DNA of 64,000 nucleotides from Lysobacteraceae bacterium. Lineage in GTDB: Bacteria > Pseudomonadota > Gammaproteobacteria > Xanthomonadales > Rhodanobacteraceae. Below the pieces are notes generated by a model, which was given only the letters and a program-made list of their open reading frames with translations, was not told the origin of the DNA and made no database searches. Location: positions 186,001-250,000 of the forward strand of contig JAJFUF010000040.1 of NCBI GenBank assembly GCA_021372495.1, written 5' to 3'. Shown here piece after piece: positions 28,607-38,387 of the stretch. Position numbers and translations under genes: made by a program. Position 1 is the stretch's first letter. Each line of letters begins with the position of its first letter.

Positions 28607-29404
28607 ATGCCGATCATTCCGACCTCCCTGCTCGCGATCGCCGGCTACCTGGGCGCTGCCGCCCTGCTGGCCGCTCCGCTGACCGGCTGGCCACGCCGGC
28701 CGCGTACCTCCGCCCTGCTGCTGGGCGCGCTCGCCGCGCTGCTGCACTTCGCCGCGCTGCTGGGCATGCATCGCGGCGCGCTCGACCTGCACTTCTTCGC
28801 CGCGCTCTCGCTGGTCGGGGCGCTGGTGGCGGCGCTGACCTTGCTGGTCAACCTGACCCGCCCGGTCGCCGGGCTCGGCGTGATCGTGTTTCCGCTGGCC
28901 GCCGCGCTGCTGGCGCTGGACGTGTTCGTGGCGCCGCCGACCGCACCGGTGGCGCTGGGCTGGCAGATCAAGCTGCACGTCGCCGTCGCCCTGCTCGGCT
29001 ACGGCGTGCTCTCGATCGCGGCGCTGCTGGCGCTCCTGCTGGCCGCGCAGGAGCGCGCGCTGCGCCTGCACCGGCCCGGCCGGCTGGTGCTGGCGCTGCC
29101 GCCGCTGACGCAGACCGAGGCGCTGATGTTCCGCCTGATCGGCGCCGGTTTCGCGCTGCTCACCCTGACCCTGCTCAGCGGCCTGCTGTTCATCGAGGAC
29201 ATCCGCGCCCAGCACCTGATCCACACCACCGTGCTGTCGATCGCCGCCTGGCTGGTGTTCGGCACGTTGCTGTGGGGACGCTGGCGTTGGGGCTGGCGCG
29301 GCCGCCGCGCGGTACGCTTCACGCTGGCCGGGATGGCCGTGCTGCTGCTCGCCTTCTTCGGCAGCAAGTTCGTGCTCGAGCTGGTGCTGCAGAGGGTGCG
29401 CTGA
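28607..29404 (+). CDS. CcsA/YpjD-type inner-membrane protein
   Basis: This 265-residue protein has about eight predicted membrane helices. It belongs to the cytochrome c assembly (CcsA/CcmC/HemX) superfamily in its YpjD form, often found beside ffh in gammaproteobacteria. The helix-loop segments WQIKLHVAVALLGYGVLS and DIRAQHLIHTTVLSIAAW contain the conserved His residues of the superfamily, and GFALLTLTLLSGLLF lies between them. A role in haem handling is inferred from the superfamily. E. coli YpjD has no proven haem function. Confidence 0.8.
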   Translation: MPIIPTSLLAIAGYLGAAALLAAPLTGWPRRPRTSALLLGALAALLHFAALLGMHRGALDLHFFAALSLVGALVAALTLLVNLTRPVAGLGVIVFPLAAALLALDVFVAPPTAPVALGWQIKLHVAVALLGYGVLSIAALLALLLAAQERALRLHRPGRLVLALPPLTQTEALMFRLIGAGFALLTLTLLSGLLFIEDIRAQHLIHTTVLSIAAWLVFGTLLWGRWRWGWRGRRAVRFTLAGMAVLLLAFFGSKFVLELVLQRVR

Positions 29405-29475
29405 GCGCCGGGCTTGAACCGTACGGCAACGCACGCGCAGAATCCGCGCCGCAGGGGAGCGAGGGGACCATCGAC

Positions 29476-29853
29476 ATGGACACGGACTCCGGTCAGCCCG
29501 AAGCAGACCGCCGACGCTTCCGGCGCGTGCCGCTGGAAGGCAGCGTGCGCCTCTACTCCGGCAGCACGATGTGGGAAACCGACCTGCTCGACCTTTCGCT
29601 GAAGGGCGTCCTGGTCGCGCGGCCGGCCGCGTGGACGGGCGCGTCCGGCGCGCGCTTCCGCATGGACCTGCGCGTCAACGGCACGCTGGTGATCAGCATG
29701 GGCGTCGAGGCCGCGCGCATCGAGGCCGATCGCCTCGCCTTCGCCTGGGACCGCATCGACCTCGACAGCTTCGCGCGCCTGAAGCGGCTGATCGAACTGA
29801 ACCTCGGCCGCCACGAGCAACTGCACCGCGAACTGGCCGCGCTGGGCAGCTAG
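29476..29853 (+). CDS. PilZ domain protein
   Basis: This 125-residue single-domain PilZ protein keeps both c-di-GMP signatures: the Arg-rich RRRFRR at residues 12-17 and the D-x-S-x-x-G form DLSLKG near residue 40. It is therefore expected to bind c-di-GMP, unlike the non-binding PilZ of the FimX-PilZ-PilB complex. A GGGGAGCGAGGGG purine-rich stretch precedes the ATG. Its stop TAG is directly abutted by the radA stop from the other strand (TAGCTA). Its target is unknown, and fimX is 4.5 kb away. Confidence 0.85.
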   Translation: MDTDSGQPEADRRRFRRVPLEGSVRLYSGSTMWETDLLDLSLKGVLVARPAAWTGASGARFRMDLRVNGTLVISMGVEAARIEADRLAFAWDRIDLDSFARLKRLIELNLGRHEQLHRELAALGS

Positions 29854-31233
29854 CTAACCCGCCGCGGCCAGCGCCTCGGCCAGGCGTTCGACCGCGATCA
29901 CCTCCAGCTCGCCGTAGCGGCCCTTCTTCGGCGCGTTGGCCCGCGGCACGATCGCGCGCGCGAAGCCGTGCGTCGCCGCTTCCTTCAGGCGCTCCTCGCC
30001 GTTCGGCACCGGGCGGATCTCGCCGGACAGGCCGACCTCGCCGAAGGCGACCGTCTTCTCCGGCAGCGGCCGGTCGCGCAGGCTGGACAGCACCGCCAGC
30101 AGCACCGGCAGGTCGGCGGCGGTTTCCTGCACGCGGATGCCGCCAACCACGTTGATGAACACGTCCTGGTCGTAGGCGGCGACGCCGCCGTGGCGGTGCA
30201 GCACCGCCAGCAGCATCGCCAGCCGGTTCTGCTCCAGGCCCAGAGCGACGCGGCGCGGATTGCCCAGCGAGGACTGGTCGACCAGCGCCTGCACCTCGAC
30301 CAGCAGCGGCCGCGTGCCCTCGCGCGTGACCATCACCGCGCTGCCCGGCGTCGGCACGCTGTGCGCGGAGAGGAAGATCGCCGAGGGGTTGGGCACCTCG
30401 CGCAGACCCTTGTCGCCCATCGCGAACACGCCGAGCTCGTTGACCGCGCCGAAGCGGTTCTTGAACGCGCGCAGCACGCGGAAGCGGCTGCCCGACTCGC
30501 CCTCGAAGTACAGCACCGCGTCGACCATGTGCTCGAGCACGCGCGGGCCGGCGATGCCGCCCTCCTTGGTAACGTGGCCGACCAGGAACACGCCGGTGCC
30601 GCTCTCCTTGGCGAAGCGCACCAGCTTCGCCGCCGATTCGCGCACCTGGCTGACCGAGCCGGGCGCGGCGGTCAGGAGTTCCGTCCAGATCGTCTGGATC
30701 GAGTCGATCACCAGCACGCGCGGGCGCGCCTCGACGGCGCGCTCGAGGATGCGTTCGACGCAGGTCTCGGCCAGCGCCTGCAGCGGCGCCAGCGGCAGGC
30801 CGAGCCGCTGCGCGCGCGAGGCCACCTGCGCCAGCGACTCCTCGCCGGTCACGTACACGCCGCTCATGCGGTCGCCCAGCGCACCCAGCATCTGCAGCAG
30901 CAGCGTCGACTTGCCGATGCCCGGATCGCCGCCGATCAGCACCACCGAGCCGTCGACCAGGCCGCCGCCGAGCACGCGGTCCAGCTCGCCGATGCCGACG
31001 CGGCTGCGCGATTCCTCGCCCGCCGCCACCTCGGTCAGCGGCGTGATGCGCGCTGCGCCTTCCGCGGCGCCGGCATAGCCGCCGCGGCGCGCGCCGCTGG
31101 CCGCCGCCTTCGCCGGCTCGACCACGAATTCGGACAGCGAATTCCACACGCCGCACTCCGCGCACTGGCCCTGCCACTTGTTGTGCTCGGCGCCGCACTC
31201 GGCGCAGACGTAGGCGGTCTTGGCCTTGGCCAT
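29854..31233 (-). CDS. radA: DNA repair protein RadA
   Basis: RadA is a RecA-like branch-migration ATPase. The 459-residue protein has an N-terminal zinc finger (C10, C13, C24, C27), Walker A GGDPGIGKST at 101-110, Walker B VLVIDSIQT, the RadA-specific FKNRFG, and a C-terminal Lon-like domain with GGIRVQETAADLPVLLAVLS. ATG at 31233 follows the alr gene with a 149-bp spacer that shows no gene. The stop codon abuts that of the convergent PilZ gene with no spacer. Confidence 0.96.
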   Translation of the reverse strand: MAKAKTAYVCAECGAEHNKWQGQCAECGVWNSLSEFVVEPAKAAASGARRGGYAGAAEGAARITPLTEVAAGEESRSRVGIGELDRVLGGGLVDGSVVLIGGDPGIGKSTLLLQMLGALGDRMSGVYVTGEESLAQVASRAQRLGLPLAPLQALAETCVERILERAVEARPRVLVIDSIQTIWTELLTAAPGSVSQVRESAAKLVRFAKESGTGVFLVGHVTKEGGIAGPRVLEHMVDAVLYFEGESGSRFRVLRAFKNRFGAVNELGVFAMGDKGLREVPNPSAIFLSAHSVPTPGSAVMVTREGTRPLLVEVQALVDQSSLGNPRRVALGLEQNRLAMLLAVLHRHGGVAAYDQDVFINVVGGIRVQETAADLPVLLAVLSSLRDRPLPEKTVAFGEVGLSGEIRPVPNGEERLKEAATHGFARAIVPRANAPKKGRYGELEVIAVERLAEALAAAG

Positions 31234-31382
31234 GGATGTCCTCGAAGTCATGGCGCCGTGCGCCCCTGCCCTGCGGCGGCGGCGGCCGCAACCCGATTGC
31301 AGGCGTCGGCCGCCCGCGGCCGAAACCGCGCCCACACGATATCCCGGCCGTGTCGCAAGAAGCGATACGGCGCGGGCCGCAT

Positions 31383-32465
31383 TCAGGCCTCGTCCTCGGC
31401 GAACAGCACGCGGCGGGTGACGCCGCAGGTGAGCTCGTAGCTGATCGTGCCGGCGTGCGCGGCGACGGTTTCGACCGGCAGCGCGGGGCCCCATAGCGTC
31501 ACGGCATCGCCGACGCGCGCAGCGGGCGCTGCGCGCAGGTCCACCGTGAGCAGATCCATCGACACGCGGCCGACGATCGCCGCGCGGCGGCCGCCGACCA
31601 GCACCGGCGTGCCGGCAACGGCGCTGCGCGGGTAGCCGTCGCCGTAGCCGATCGCGGCGACGCCGACCGGCATGTCCTCGGGCGCCTCCCACGTCGCTGC
31701 GTAGCCGACGCGCTCGCCCTTGCGGATGCGGTTGACCGCGACCAGCCGCGTCGCCAGCGTCATCGCCGGGCGGAAGCCGAAGTCGGCGCCGCACTTGCCC
31801 TCGACCACCGCGAGTCCGTACAGCAGGCCGCCGACGCGCACCCAGTCGCCGCGCGCGTCCGGCCAGCCCAGCACGCCCGCCGAGTTGGACAGCGCGCGCT
31901 CGCCGGCGAGGCCGCGGGTGGCGGCGACGAAGCGCTCGATCTGCCGCGCGGTCAGCGCGTTGTCGAACTCGTCGGACGCGGCGAAGTGCGTCATCAGCGC
32001 GATCTCGGGATGCGCCGCCGGCAGCGCGCGCAGGCGCGCATGCACCTCGGCCGCGCGCTCGGGCGAAAAACCGAGCCGGTGCATGCCGGTGTCGAGCTTC
32101 AGCCACACGCGCAGCGGGCGCGGGTCGCGGTCGGCGGCCAGCCAATCGAGCTGGCTGTCGTGGTGGATCACCGCCTCCAGGCCGAGCCGGCGCATCTCGG
32201 CGAGATCGGCCGGCGCATCGGGCCCGCTGAGCACGATGATGCGCTGGCGATGCCCGGCCGCGCGCAGGCGCAGGCCGTCGGCGATCGCCGCCACGCCGAA
32301 CGCCTCGGCCTCGTCCAGCGCGCGCGCCACGCGTTCGAGGCCGTGGCCGTAGCCGTCGGCCTTGACCACCGCCATCACGTGCGCGCCCTGCGCGCGTTCG
32401 CGGATGCGCGCGAGGTTGTGGCGCAGCGCGCCGAGGTGGATGGTGGCGAGGGCGGCGCGGCTCAT
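31383..32465 (-). CDS. alr: Alanine racemase
   Basis: Alr makes D-alanine for peptidoglycan. The 360-residue fold-III PLP enzyme has the PLP Lys35 in VVKADGYGHG, KLDTGMHRLGF, VRVGGLLYG and the second-domain Tyr region RVGYAATW, with GRVSMDLLTVDL. ATG at 32465 gives MSRAALATIH. The biosynthetic (alr) and catabolic (dadX) roles cannot be separated from residues alone. dadA is 13 kb away and dnaB is adjacent, which favours alr. The upstream spacer holds an inverted-repeat element. Confidence 0.95.
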   Translation of the reverse strand: MSRAALATIHLGALRHNLARIRERAQGAHVMAVVKADGYGHGLERVARALDEAEAFGVAAIADGLRLRAAGHRQRIIVLSGPDAPADLAEMRRLGLEAVIHHDSQLDWLAADRDPRPLRVWLKLDTGMHRLGFSPERAAEVHARLRALPAAHPEIALMTHFAASDEFDNALTARQIERFVAATRGLAGERALSNSAGVLGWPDARGDWVRVGGLLYGLAVVEGKCGADFGFRPAMTLATRLVAVNRIRKGERVGYAATWEAPEDMPVGVAAIGYGDGYPRSAVAGTPVLVGGRRAAIVGRVSMDLLTVDLRAAPAARVGDAVTLWGPALPVETVAAHAGTISYELTCGVTRRVLFAEDEA

Positions 32466-32471
32466 GCAGAG

Positions 32472-32650
32472 CGGGACTCGGGGCTCGGGACTCGGGACTC
32501 GGCAAAGCAGGCGCGTCGAGCCTTGGCATGCCGCGGCCGACACGCCGGCTTTCTTGGCGAGCGATGCGGTGAAAGACCGGACGGCCTGCCCGCCGCGGCC
32601 ACAATCGCGGCCGAGACATCCCGAGTCCCGAATCCCGAGTCCCGAGCCCC
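32472..32650. repeat. Inverted-repeat element between dnaB and alr
   Basis: Short heptamer-like repeats of CGGGACT at 32472-32502 are mirrored by CCCGAGT repeats at 32619-32650. A 23-base segment from 32479 (GGGGCTCGGGACTCGGGA start) matches the complement of the right arm with one mismatch. The roughly 117-bp centre has no gene. This looks like a small dispersed non-coding or MITE-like element. Confidence 0.6.
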
Positions 32651-32652
32651 GG

Positions 32653-34041
32653 TCATTCCATCATCCCTGCGTACGCGTCCCCCGCGTGGTTCTCGAACTT
32701 GGTGTACTGGCCGAGGAAGGTCAGCTTGACCGTGCCGGTGGGGCCGTTGCGCTGCTTGCCGATGATCACCTCGGCGAGGCCCTTGTCCGGCGATTCGGGG
32801 TTGTAGTACTCGTCGCGGTAGATGAACAGGATCACGTCGGCGTCCTGCTCGATGGCGCCGGACTCGCGCAGGTCGGCCATCACCGGACGCTTGTCGGTGC
32901 GCTGTTCCAGCGAACGGTTGAGCTGCGAGAGCGCGATCACCGGGATGTCCAGCTCCTTGGCCAGGGCCTTCAGTCCACGCGAGATTTCTGAAATTTCGGT
33001 GGCGCGGTTCTCCTTGTTGCCGGGCACCGCCATCAGCTGCAGGTAGTCGATCACGATCAGGCCGAGGTCGTGCTCGCGCTTGAGCCGGCGCGCGCGCGCG
33101 CGCAGCTCGCCGGGCGACAGCGCCGGCGTGTCGTCGATGAAGATCTTGGCCTCGCTGAGCAGGGTGATGGCCTGGGTCACGCGCGGCCACTCCTCCTCGG
33201 CGAGATCGCCGGTGCGCAGGTGCTGCTGGTTGATGCGGCCGAGCGAGGAGATCAGGCGGAACGCCAGCTGCGAGGCGGACATTTCCATCGAGAACACCGC
33301 CACCGCCTTCTTCGTCTTCATCGCCGCGTACTCGGCGAGGTTCAGCGAGAACGCGGTCTTGCCCATGGCCGGGCGCGCGGCGACGATGATCAGGTCGGAA
33401 GCCTGCAGGCCGGCGGTCATCTCGTCGAGGTCGACGAAGCCGGTCGGCAGTCCGGACACCGAACCGCGGTTCTCGTAGCGCTGGTGCAGGATCTGGAACG
33501 CGTCCTTGACCGCCGAACGCATCGACACGAAGCCCTTGCGCCCGCGCGCGCCGGCCTCGGCGATGCGGAACACGCGCTGTTCGGCGGTCTCGACGATTTC
33601 CTGCGTGGAGCGGCCGTCCGGGCGGTAGCCGTCGCCGGCGATCTCGGTGCCGGCGTCGATCAACTGCCGCAGCACCGACTTCTCGCGCACGATGTCGGCG
33701 TAGGCGACGATGTTGGCCGCGCTCGGCGTGGCGTTGGCCAACTCGATCAGGTAGGCGGCGCCGCCGACCATCTCGGCCAGGCGCTGCGACTCGAACCACT
33801 CGCCCAGCGTCACCGCGTCGCAGGGCATGCTCTTGTTGGACAGCTCGCTGATCGCGCGGAAGATCAGCCGGTGGTCCTTGCGGTAGAAGTCGTCCTCGCC
33901 GATGCGGTCGGCGACGCGATCCCAGCTCTCCGGCGCCAGCATCAGGCCGCCCAGCACGGCCTGCTCGGCCTCGATCGAATGCGGCGGCACGCGCAGCGCG
34001 TCGATGCGCGGTGCGGGATTGCGATCAGGCGAGACGGCCAT
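32653..34041 (-). CDS. dnaB: Replicative DNA helicase DnaB
   Basis: DnaB unwinds DNA at the fork as a hexamer. The 462-residue protein has the N-terminal DnaB domain (RVPPHSIEAEQAVLGGLML), a linker, and a RecA-like ATPase with ARPAMGKTAFSLN (Walker A) and IVIDYLQLM (Walker B), then LKALAKELDIPVIALSQLNR. No intein is present. It precedes alr and is preceded by the rplI operon with its own terminator, so it likely uses the promoter at 34086-34114. Confidence 0.97.
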   Translation of the reverse strand: MAVSPDRNPAPRIDALRVPPHSIEAEQAVLGGLMLAPESWDRVADRIGEDDFYRKDHRLIFRAISELSNKSMPCDAVTLGEWFESQRLAEMVGGAAYLIELANATPSAANIVAYADIVREKSVLRQLIDAGTEIAGDGYRPDGRSTQEIVETAEQRVFRIAEAGARGRKGFVSMRSAVKDAFQILHQRYENRGSVSGLPTGFVDLDEMTAGLQASDLIIVAARPAMGKTAFSLNLAEYAAMKTKKAVAVFSMEMSASQLAFRLISSLGRINQQHLRTGDLAEEEWPRVTQAITLLSEAKIFIDDTPALSPGELRARARRLKREHDLGLIVIDYLQLMAVPGNKENRATEISEISRGLKALAKELDIPVIALSQLNRSLEQRTDKRPVMADLRESGAIEQDADVILFIYRDEYYNPESPDKGLAEVIIGKQRNGPTGTVKLTFLGQYTKFENHAGDAYAGMME

Positions 34042-34085
34042 GGCACACCTTGGCGTTCGGGGCGGACAGCGGGCGAAGGCTACGC

Positions 34086-34114
34086 ATCATACGCAGCGCA
34101 ACCGCGGCTGCCGA
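34086..34114 (-). promoter_or_regulatory. Promoter of dnaB
   Basis: On the minus strand TCGGCA (34114-34109) and TATGAT (34091-34086) are spaced 17 bp. The leader would be about 38 nt. Confidence 0.45.
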
Positions 34115-34206
34115 TACAACAACCCTGTGCGAAAACCCGCCGGCCGCGGTGGGCAACCTGTGGACAAACTGTGTGCGGATACGGTCGCAGGCCTTGCGAC
34201 GCCGCC

Positions 34207-34235
34207 AAAAAACGACGGGCGCCTGTTGGCGCCCG
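34207..34235 (-). terminator. Intrinsic terminator after rplI
   Basis: Stem CGGGCGCC/GGCGCCCG (34235-34228, 34223-34216) with loop AACA on the minus strand, then TCG and TTTTTT. It ends rpsF-rpsR-rplI. Confidence 0.85.
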
Positions 34236-34261
34236 CCGGGGTACCCGACCGCATGGTGCAA

Positions 34262-34711
34262 TCACTGCTCGGCGACGATCGCCACCTTGACCGTGGTCTG
34301 CACGTCGGCGTGCAGCGCGACCTGCACCTCGTACTCGCCGACGTTGCGCAGCGGGCCTTCGCCCAGGATCACCTCGCTCTTCTCGAGCTCGAGGCCCTGC
34401 GCGCTGAACGCCTCGGCGATGTCGCGCGGGCCGACCGAGCCGTACAGCTTGCCCTCGGGGCTGGCGTTGGCGGTGATCGTGATCGCGGCGTTCTCCAGCT
34501 TCGCCTTGCGCGCCTCGGCGGTCGACAGCAGCTCGTTCGACTTGGCCTCGTACTCGGCGCGGCGCTTCTCGAAGTCGGCGAGGTTGGCCGCCGTGGCCGC
34601 CACCGCCTTGCCCTGCGGCACCAGGTAGTTGCGACCGTAGCCGGGCTTCACCTTGACCTTGTCGCCAATGGCGCCCAGGCCACGCACTTTCTCAAGCAGG
34701 ATCAGTTCCAT
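34262..34711 (-). CDS. rplI: 50S ribosomal protein L9
   Basis: The 149-residue protein starts [20 protein letters not shown] and has the L9 N-domain [17 protein letters not shown], the long connecting helix and the C-terminal domain. It is the last gene of rpsF-rpsR-rplI before an intrinsic terminator. Confidence 0.97.
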   Translation of the reverse strand: MELILLEKVRGLGAIGDKVKVKPGYGRNYLVPQGKAVAATAANLADFEKRRAEYEAKSNELLSTAEARKAKLENAAITITANASPEGKLYGSVGPRDIAEAFSAQGLELEKSEVILGEGPLRNVGEYEVQVALHADVQTTVKVAIVAEQ

Positions 34712-34806
34712 CGTGGATTCCTCATTCGTTAGCGCCGGCCGTGCCGGCGCAACTCACGCTGTCCGAATGACGGCCCCGCCGAAGCGGGACCGGCAAGGCG
34801 CGTCGA

Positions 34807-35037
34807 TCAATAGAAATGGTTGTCGCTGTACGGCAGCAGGGCCAGGAAGCGCGCGCGCTTGACCGCGGTCGACAGCTGGCGCTGGTAGCGCGCCTTGGTG
34901 CCGGTGATGCGGCTCGGCACGATCTTGCCGGTCTCGGTGATGTACTGGCGCAGCGTGTTGAGATCCTTGTAGTCGATCTCCTTCACGCCCTCGGCGGTGA
35001 AGCGGCAGAACTTCTTGCGGCGGAAGAATTTGGACAT
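34807..35037 (-). CDS. rpsR: 30S ribosomal protein S18
   Basis: The 76-residue protein has [42 protein letters not shown] and ARFLALLPY, matching S18. S18 forms a pair with S6, encoded 14 bp upstream. The N-terminus RRKKFCRF is usual. Confidence 0.97.
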   Translation of the reverse strand: MSKFFRRKKFCRFTAEGVKEIDYKDLNTLRQYITETGKIVPSRITGTKARYQRQLSTAVKRARFLALLPYSDNHFY

Positions 35038-35051
35038 GGTCGTCTCCGGTC

Positions 35052-35459
35052 TCAGGCGGCTTCGTCGCTGGCGCCGCTATCGGCGTCGCCGCCGAGCCCT
35101 TCCTCGTCGCGACGACGGGAACCCTTGCCTTCCTCCTTCTCCTTGCTCTTCATGATCGGCGAGAGCTCGGTGACGGCCTCGTCGCGGCCGATGATGAGGT
35201 GGCGCAGCACCGCGTCGTTGAAGCGGAAGCCGGATTCCAGCTCGTTGAGCGCGGTCTGGCCGCACTCGATGTTCATCAGCACGTAGTGGGCCTTGGCCAG
35301 GTGCTGGATGGGATAGGCGAGCTGGCGACGGCCCCAGTCCTCGAGGCGGTGGATCGTGCCGCTGTCGGCCTCGATCAGCGTCTTGTAGCGCTCGATCATG
35401 GCCGGCACCTGCTCGCTCTGGTCCGGATGGACCAGGAAAACGACTTCATAGTGACGCAT
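35052..35459 (-). CDS. rpsF: 30S ribosomal protein S6
   Basis: The 135-residue protein starts [19 protein letters not shown] and has the S6 core [20 protein letters not shown]. The acidic, charged C-terminal tail ([16 protein letters not shown] and on) is longer than the structured domain, a place where E. coli S6 is glutamylated. ATG at 35459 follows AAGGAG. The leader of about 90 nt is GC-rich and could hold an S6:S18 autoregulatory hairpin, but I could not confirm its conserved motif. Confidence 0.96.
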   Translation of the reverse strand: MRHYEVVFLVHPDQSEQVPAMIERYKTLIEADSGTIHRLEDWGRRQLAYPIQHLAKAHYVLMNIECGQTALNELESGFRFNDAVLRHLIIGRDEAVTELSPIMKSKEKEEGKGSRRRDEEGLGGDADSGASDEAA

Positions 35460-35554
35460 GGTGGCTCCTTGTGGATGCGGCCCTCGCGGGCCCCGCAGCC
35501 TCCCGTCGCGGCGGTGAGGCAAGGTTCGCCGGCGCAAGGCGCGGCGAGCCGGCT

Positions 35555-35584
35555 ATGTTAGGGCGAAGCCGCCCGCCGGCGCAA
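35555..35584 (-). promoter_or_regulatory. Promoter of the rpsF-rpsR-rplI operon
   Basis: On the minus strand TTGCGC (35584-35579) and TAACAT (35560-35555) are separated by 18 bp. The transcript would begin near 35549. Confidence 0.5.
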
Positions 35585-35706
35585 GTTCAAGTGTTTGAAT
35601 GCGGAGCGGTTGGCGCCGCGCCCGATCCGCAACCGGGCCGGAGGCGCCGCCTCGGCCGGCAGGCACAGCGGATCGGGGCCGCGCCGCGCCTGCCGCGCCC
35701 CCGCGC

Positions 35707-36033
35707 TCAGCCGACCGTGAAGCTCTCGCCGCAGCCGCAGGCGCCGGTGACGTTGGGATTGTCGAACACGAAGGCGGCGTTGATGCCTTCGCGGCGGAAG
35801 TCGATCTCGGTGCCGTCCAGCAGCGGCAGGCTCTCCGCATCGACCACCAGGTGCACGCCGCTCACCTCGAACACGCGGTCGTTGGCGCCGATCTTGTCGG
35901 CGAGGTCGACGCTGTAGGTGTAGCCGGAGCAGCCGGACGGATGCGCGCCGAAACGCACGCCCGCAGCGCCGGGCTGCTTGGCGAGGAACTCGTGCATGCG
36001 TTCGCGGGCGGCGGCGGTGATGCGGATGGTCAT
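35707..36033 (-). CDS. A-type iron-sulfur carrier (IscA/ErpA family)
   Basis: This 108-residue HesB/IscA-family protein has the three cluster cysteines: C35 in SGCSGYTY and C99/C101 in GACGCGESF. It would carry or deliver Fe-S clusters to apo-targets. ATG at 36033 gives [13 protein letters not shown]. Upstream in-frame codons (to 36081) lack similarity. ErpA, IscA and SufA cannot be told apart from these motifs, and no isc operon is next to it. TACAAT at 36075-36070 on the minus strand may be its -10. It is divergent from asnS. Confidence 0.9.
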   Translation of the reverse strand: MTIRITAAARERMHEFLAKQPGAAGVRFGAHPSGCSGYTYSVDLADKIGANDRVFEVSGVHLVVDAESLPLLDGTEIDFRREGINAAFVFDNPNVTGACGCGESFTVG

Positions 36034-36069
36034 GATCGCGGTGCCTTCTGGGGGGTTGGAAGGACCGCG

Positions 36070-36075
36070 ATTGTA
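36070..36075 (-). promoter_or_regulatory. Possible -10 of the A-type carrier gene
   Basis: TACAAT on the minus strand, 37 bp before the ATG at 36033, with no clear -35. Confidence 0.35.
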
Positions 36076-36156
36076 CTGCACGCGGCGCGGGGCTTCGCTA
36101 TCATCGCGACCTTTGCCAGGCCCGCGAACGCGGCGCCGAATCGGGAGTTTTCATTC

Positions 36157-37557
<1,401 letters not shown>

Positions 37558-37563
37558 GGCCCC

Positions 37564-38349
37564 ATGCGGTCCGGTGCCGCCCTCGCGATCCTGCTCGCCG
37601 CCGGCCTCGGCGCCGGCTGCTCGATCGTGCCCGCGCTGCCGCTGCCGCAGGCGCCGCAGGAACCGACCCTTGCCGAGGCCGGCGCGCGGCTGGCGCAGCG
37701 CACGCCGTGCTGCCGCGACTGGAGCGAACTCGCATTCCGCGCGCGCCTGCCGGCGGAGCCGCAGCGCTTCCGGTTCGACGATCCGATGCCGGTGGTCGAG
37801 ATCGACGGCCAGCGCAGCTATGCGCTGGGGCTGCGCCTGCCCGCGGCCGACCCGCCCTACTCCGTGCTGTTCAAGGCCGAGCTGAGCGGCCGCTGGCTGC
37901 GCACCAGCTACCTGTTCGCGCCGACCGTGGTGCTGCTCGACGCCGACCTGCGCACGCTGCGCGTGGTCGACGTGCCGCTGTGCGAATCGATCGGCCTGAC
38001 CGATGCCACCACCGGCGCCTTCGGCCGCGTCGACGTGGACGATCCGCGCGCGCGCTTCATGGTCGTCGCCAGCTCGGCGCGCCAGCTTGCCGCCACCACC
38101 TACTGGGAACAGTCGCCGGCCGGACTCGGCAACGACGTCCTGACCGGCGGCAGCGGCACGCTCGGCAAGCCGCCGACGATGGCATCCTCCGGCAGCTTCC
38201 AGATCCCGCACGGCCCGGCCGGCACGCTTCACGTCGGCCGGCTCACCCCGAAGTACGCGCGCGTGCTCGACGACGCCATCTGCGGCAAGCCCGGCCAGGG
38301 CCAGGGCCTGCTGAAGGACGTGCGCGACGTGATCCGCAAGCAGTTCTGA
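37564..38349 (+). CDS. MalM-like periplasmic lipoprotein
   Basis: This 261-residue protein has a lipoprotein signal peptide with lipobox LGAGC (Cys19 lipidated). A short Pro-rich linker and a PCCRDWSEL segment recall the PPCC motif of maltose-operon protein MalM. The remainder looks like beta-sandwich sequence with internal SGSFQIPHG. It begins 6 bp after asnS, so the two are probably co-transcribed. The MalM assignment is tentative. No maltose genes are near, and its function is unknown. Confidence 0.6.
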   Translation: MRSGAALAILLAAGLGAGCSIVPALPLPQAPQEPTLAEAGARLAQRTPCCRDWSELAFRARLPAEPQRFRFDDPMPVVEIDGQRSYALGLRLPAADPPYSVLFKAELSGRWLRTSYLFAPTVVLLDADLRTLRVVDVPLCESIGLTDATTGAFGRVDVDDPRARFMVVASSARQLAATTYWEQSPAGLGNDVLTGGSGTLGKPPTMASSGSFQIPHGPAGTLHVGRLTPKYARVLDDAICGKPGQGQGLLKDVRDVIRKQF

Positions 38350-38387
38350 GCGCGGCGCGGCAACGCGCGGCCCGGCGAGGAGGACGC

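Noticed and set aside
34159..34167. DnaA-box-like TTGTCCACA on the minus strand upstream of dnaB
   Set aside because: A single near-match to TTATCCACA. There is no cluster of boxes or AT-rich unwinding region, so it is not an origin signal.
35460..35549. Possible S6:S18-binding autoregulatory leader of rpsF
   Set aside because: The GC-rich leader folds readily, but I could not identify the conserved CCG-type motif with confidence.
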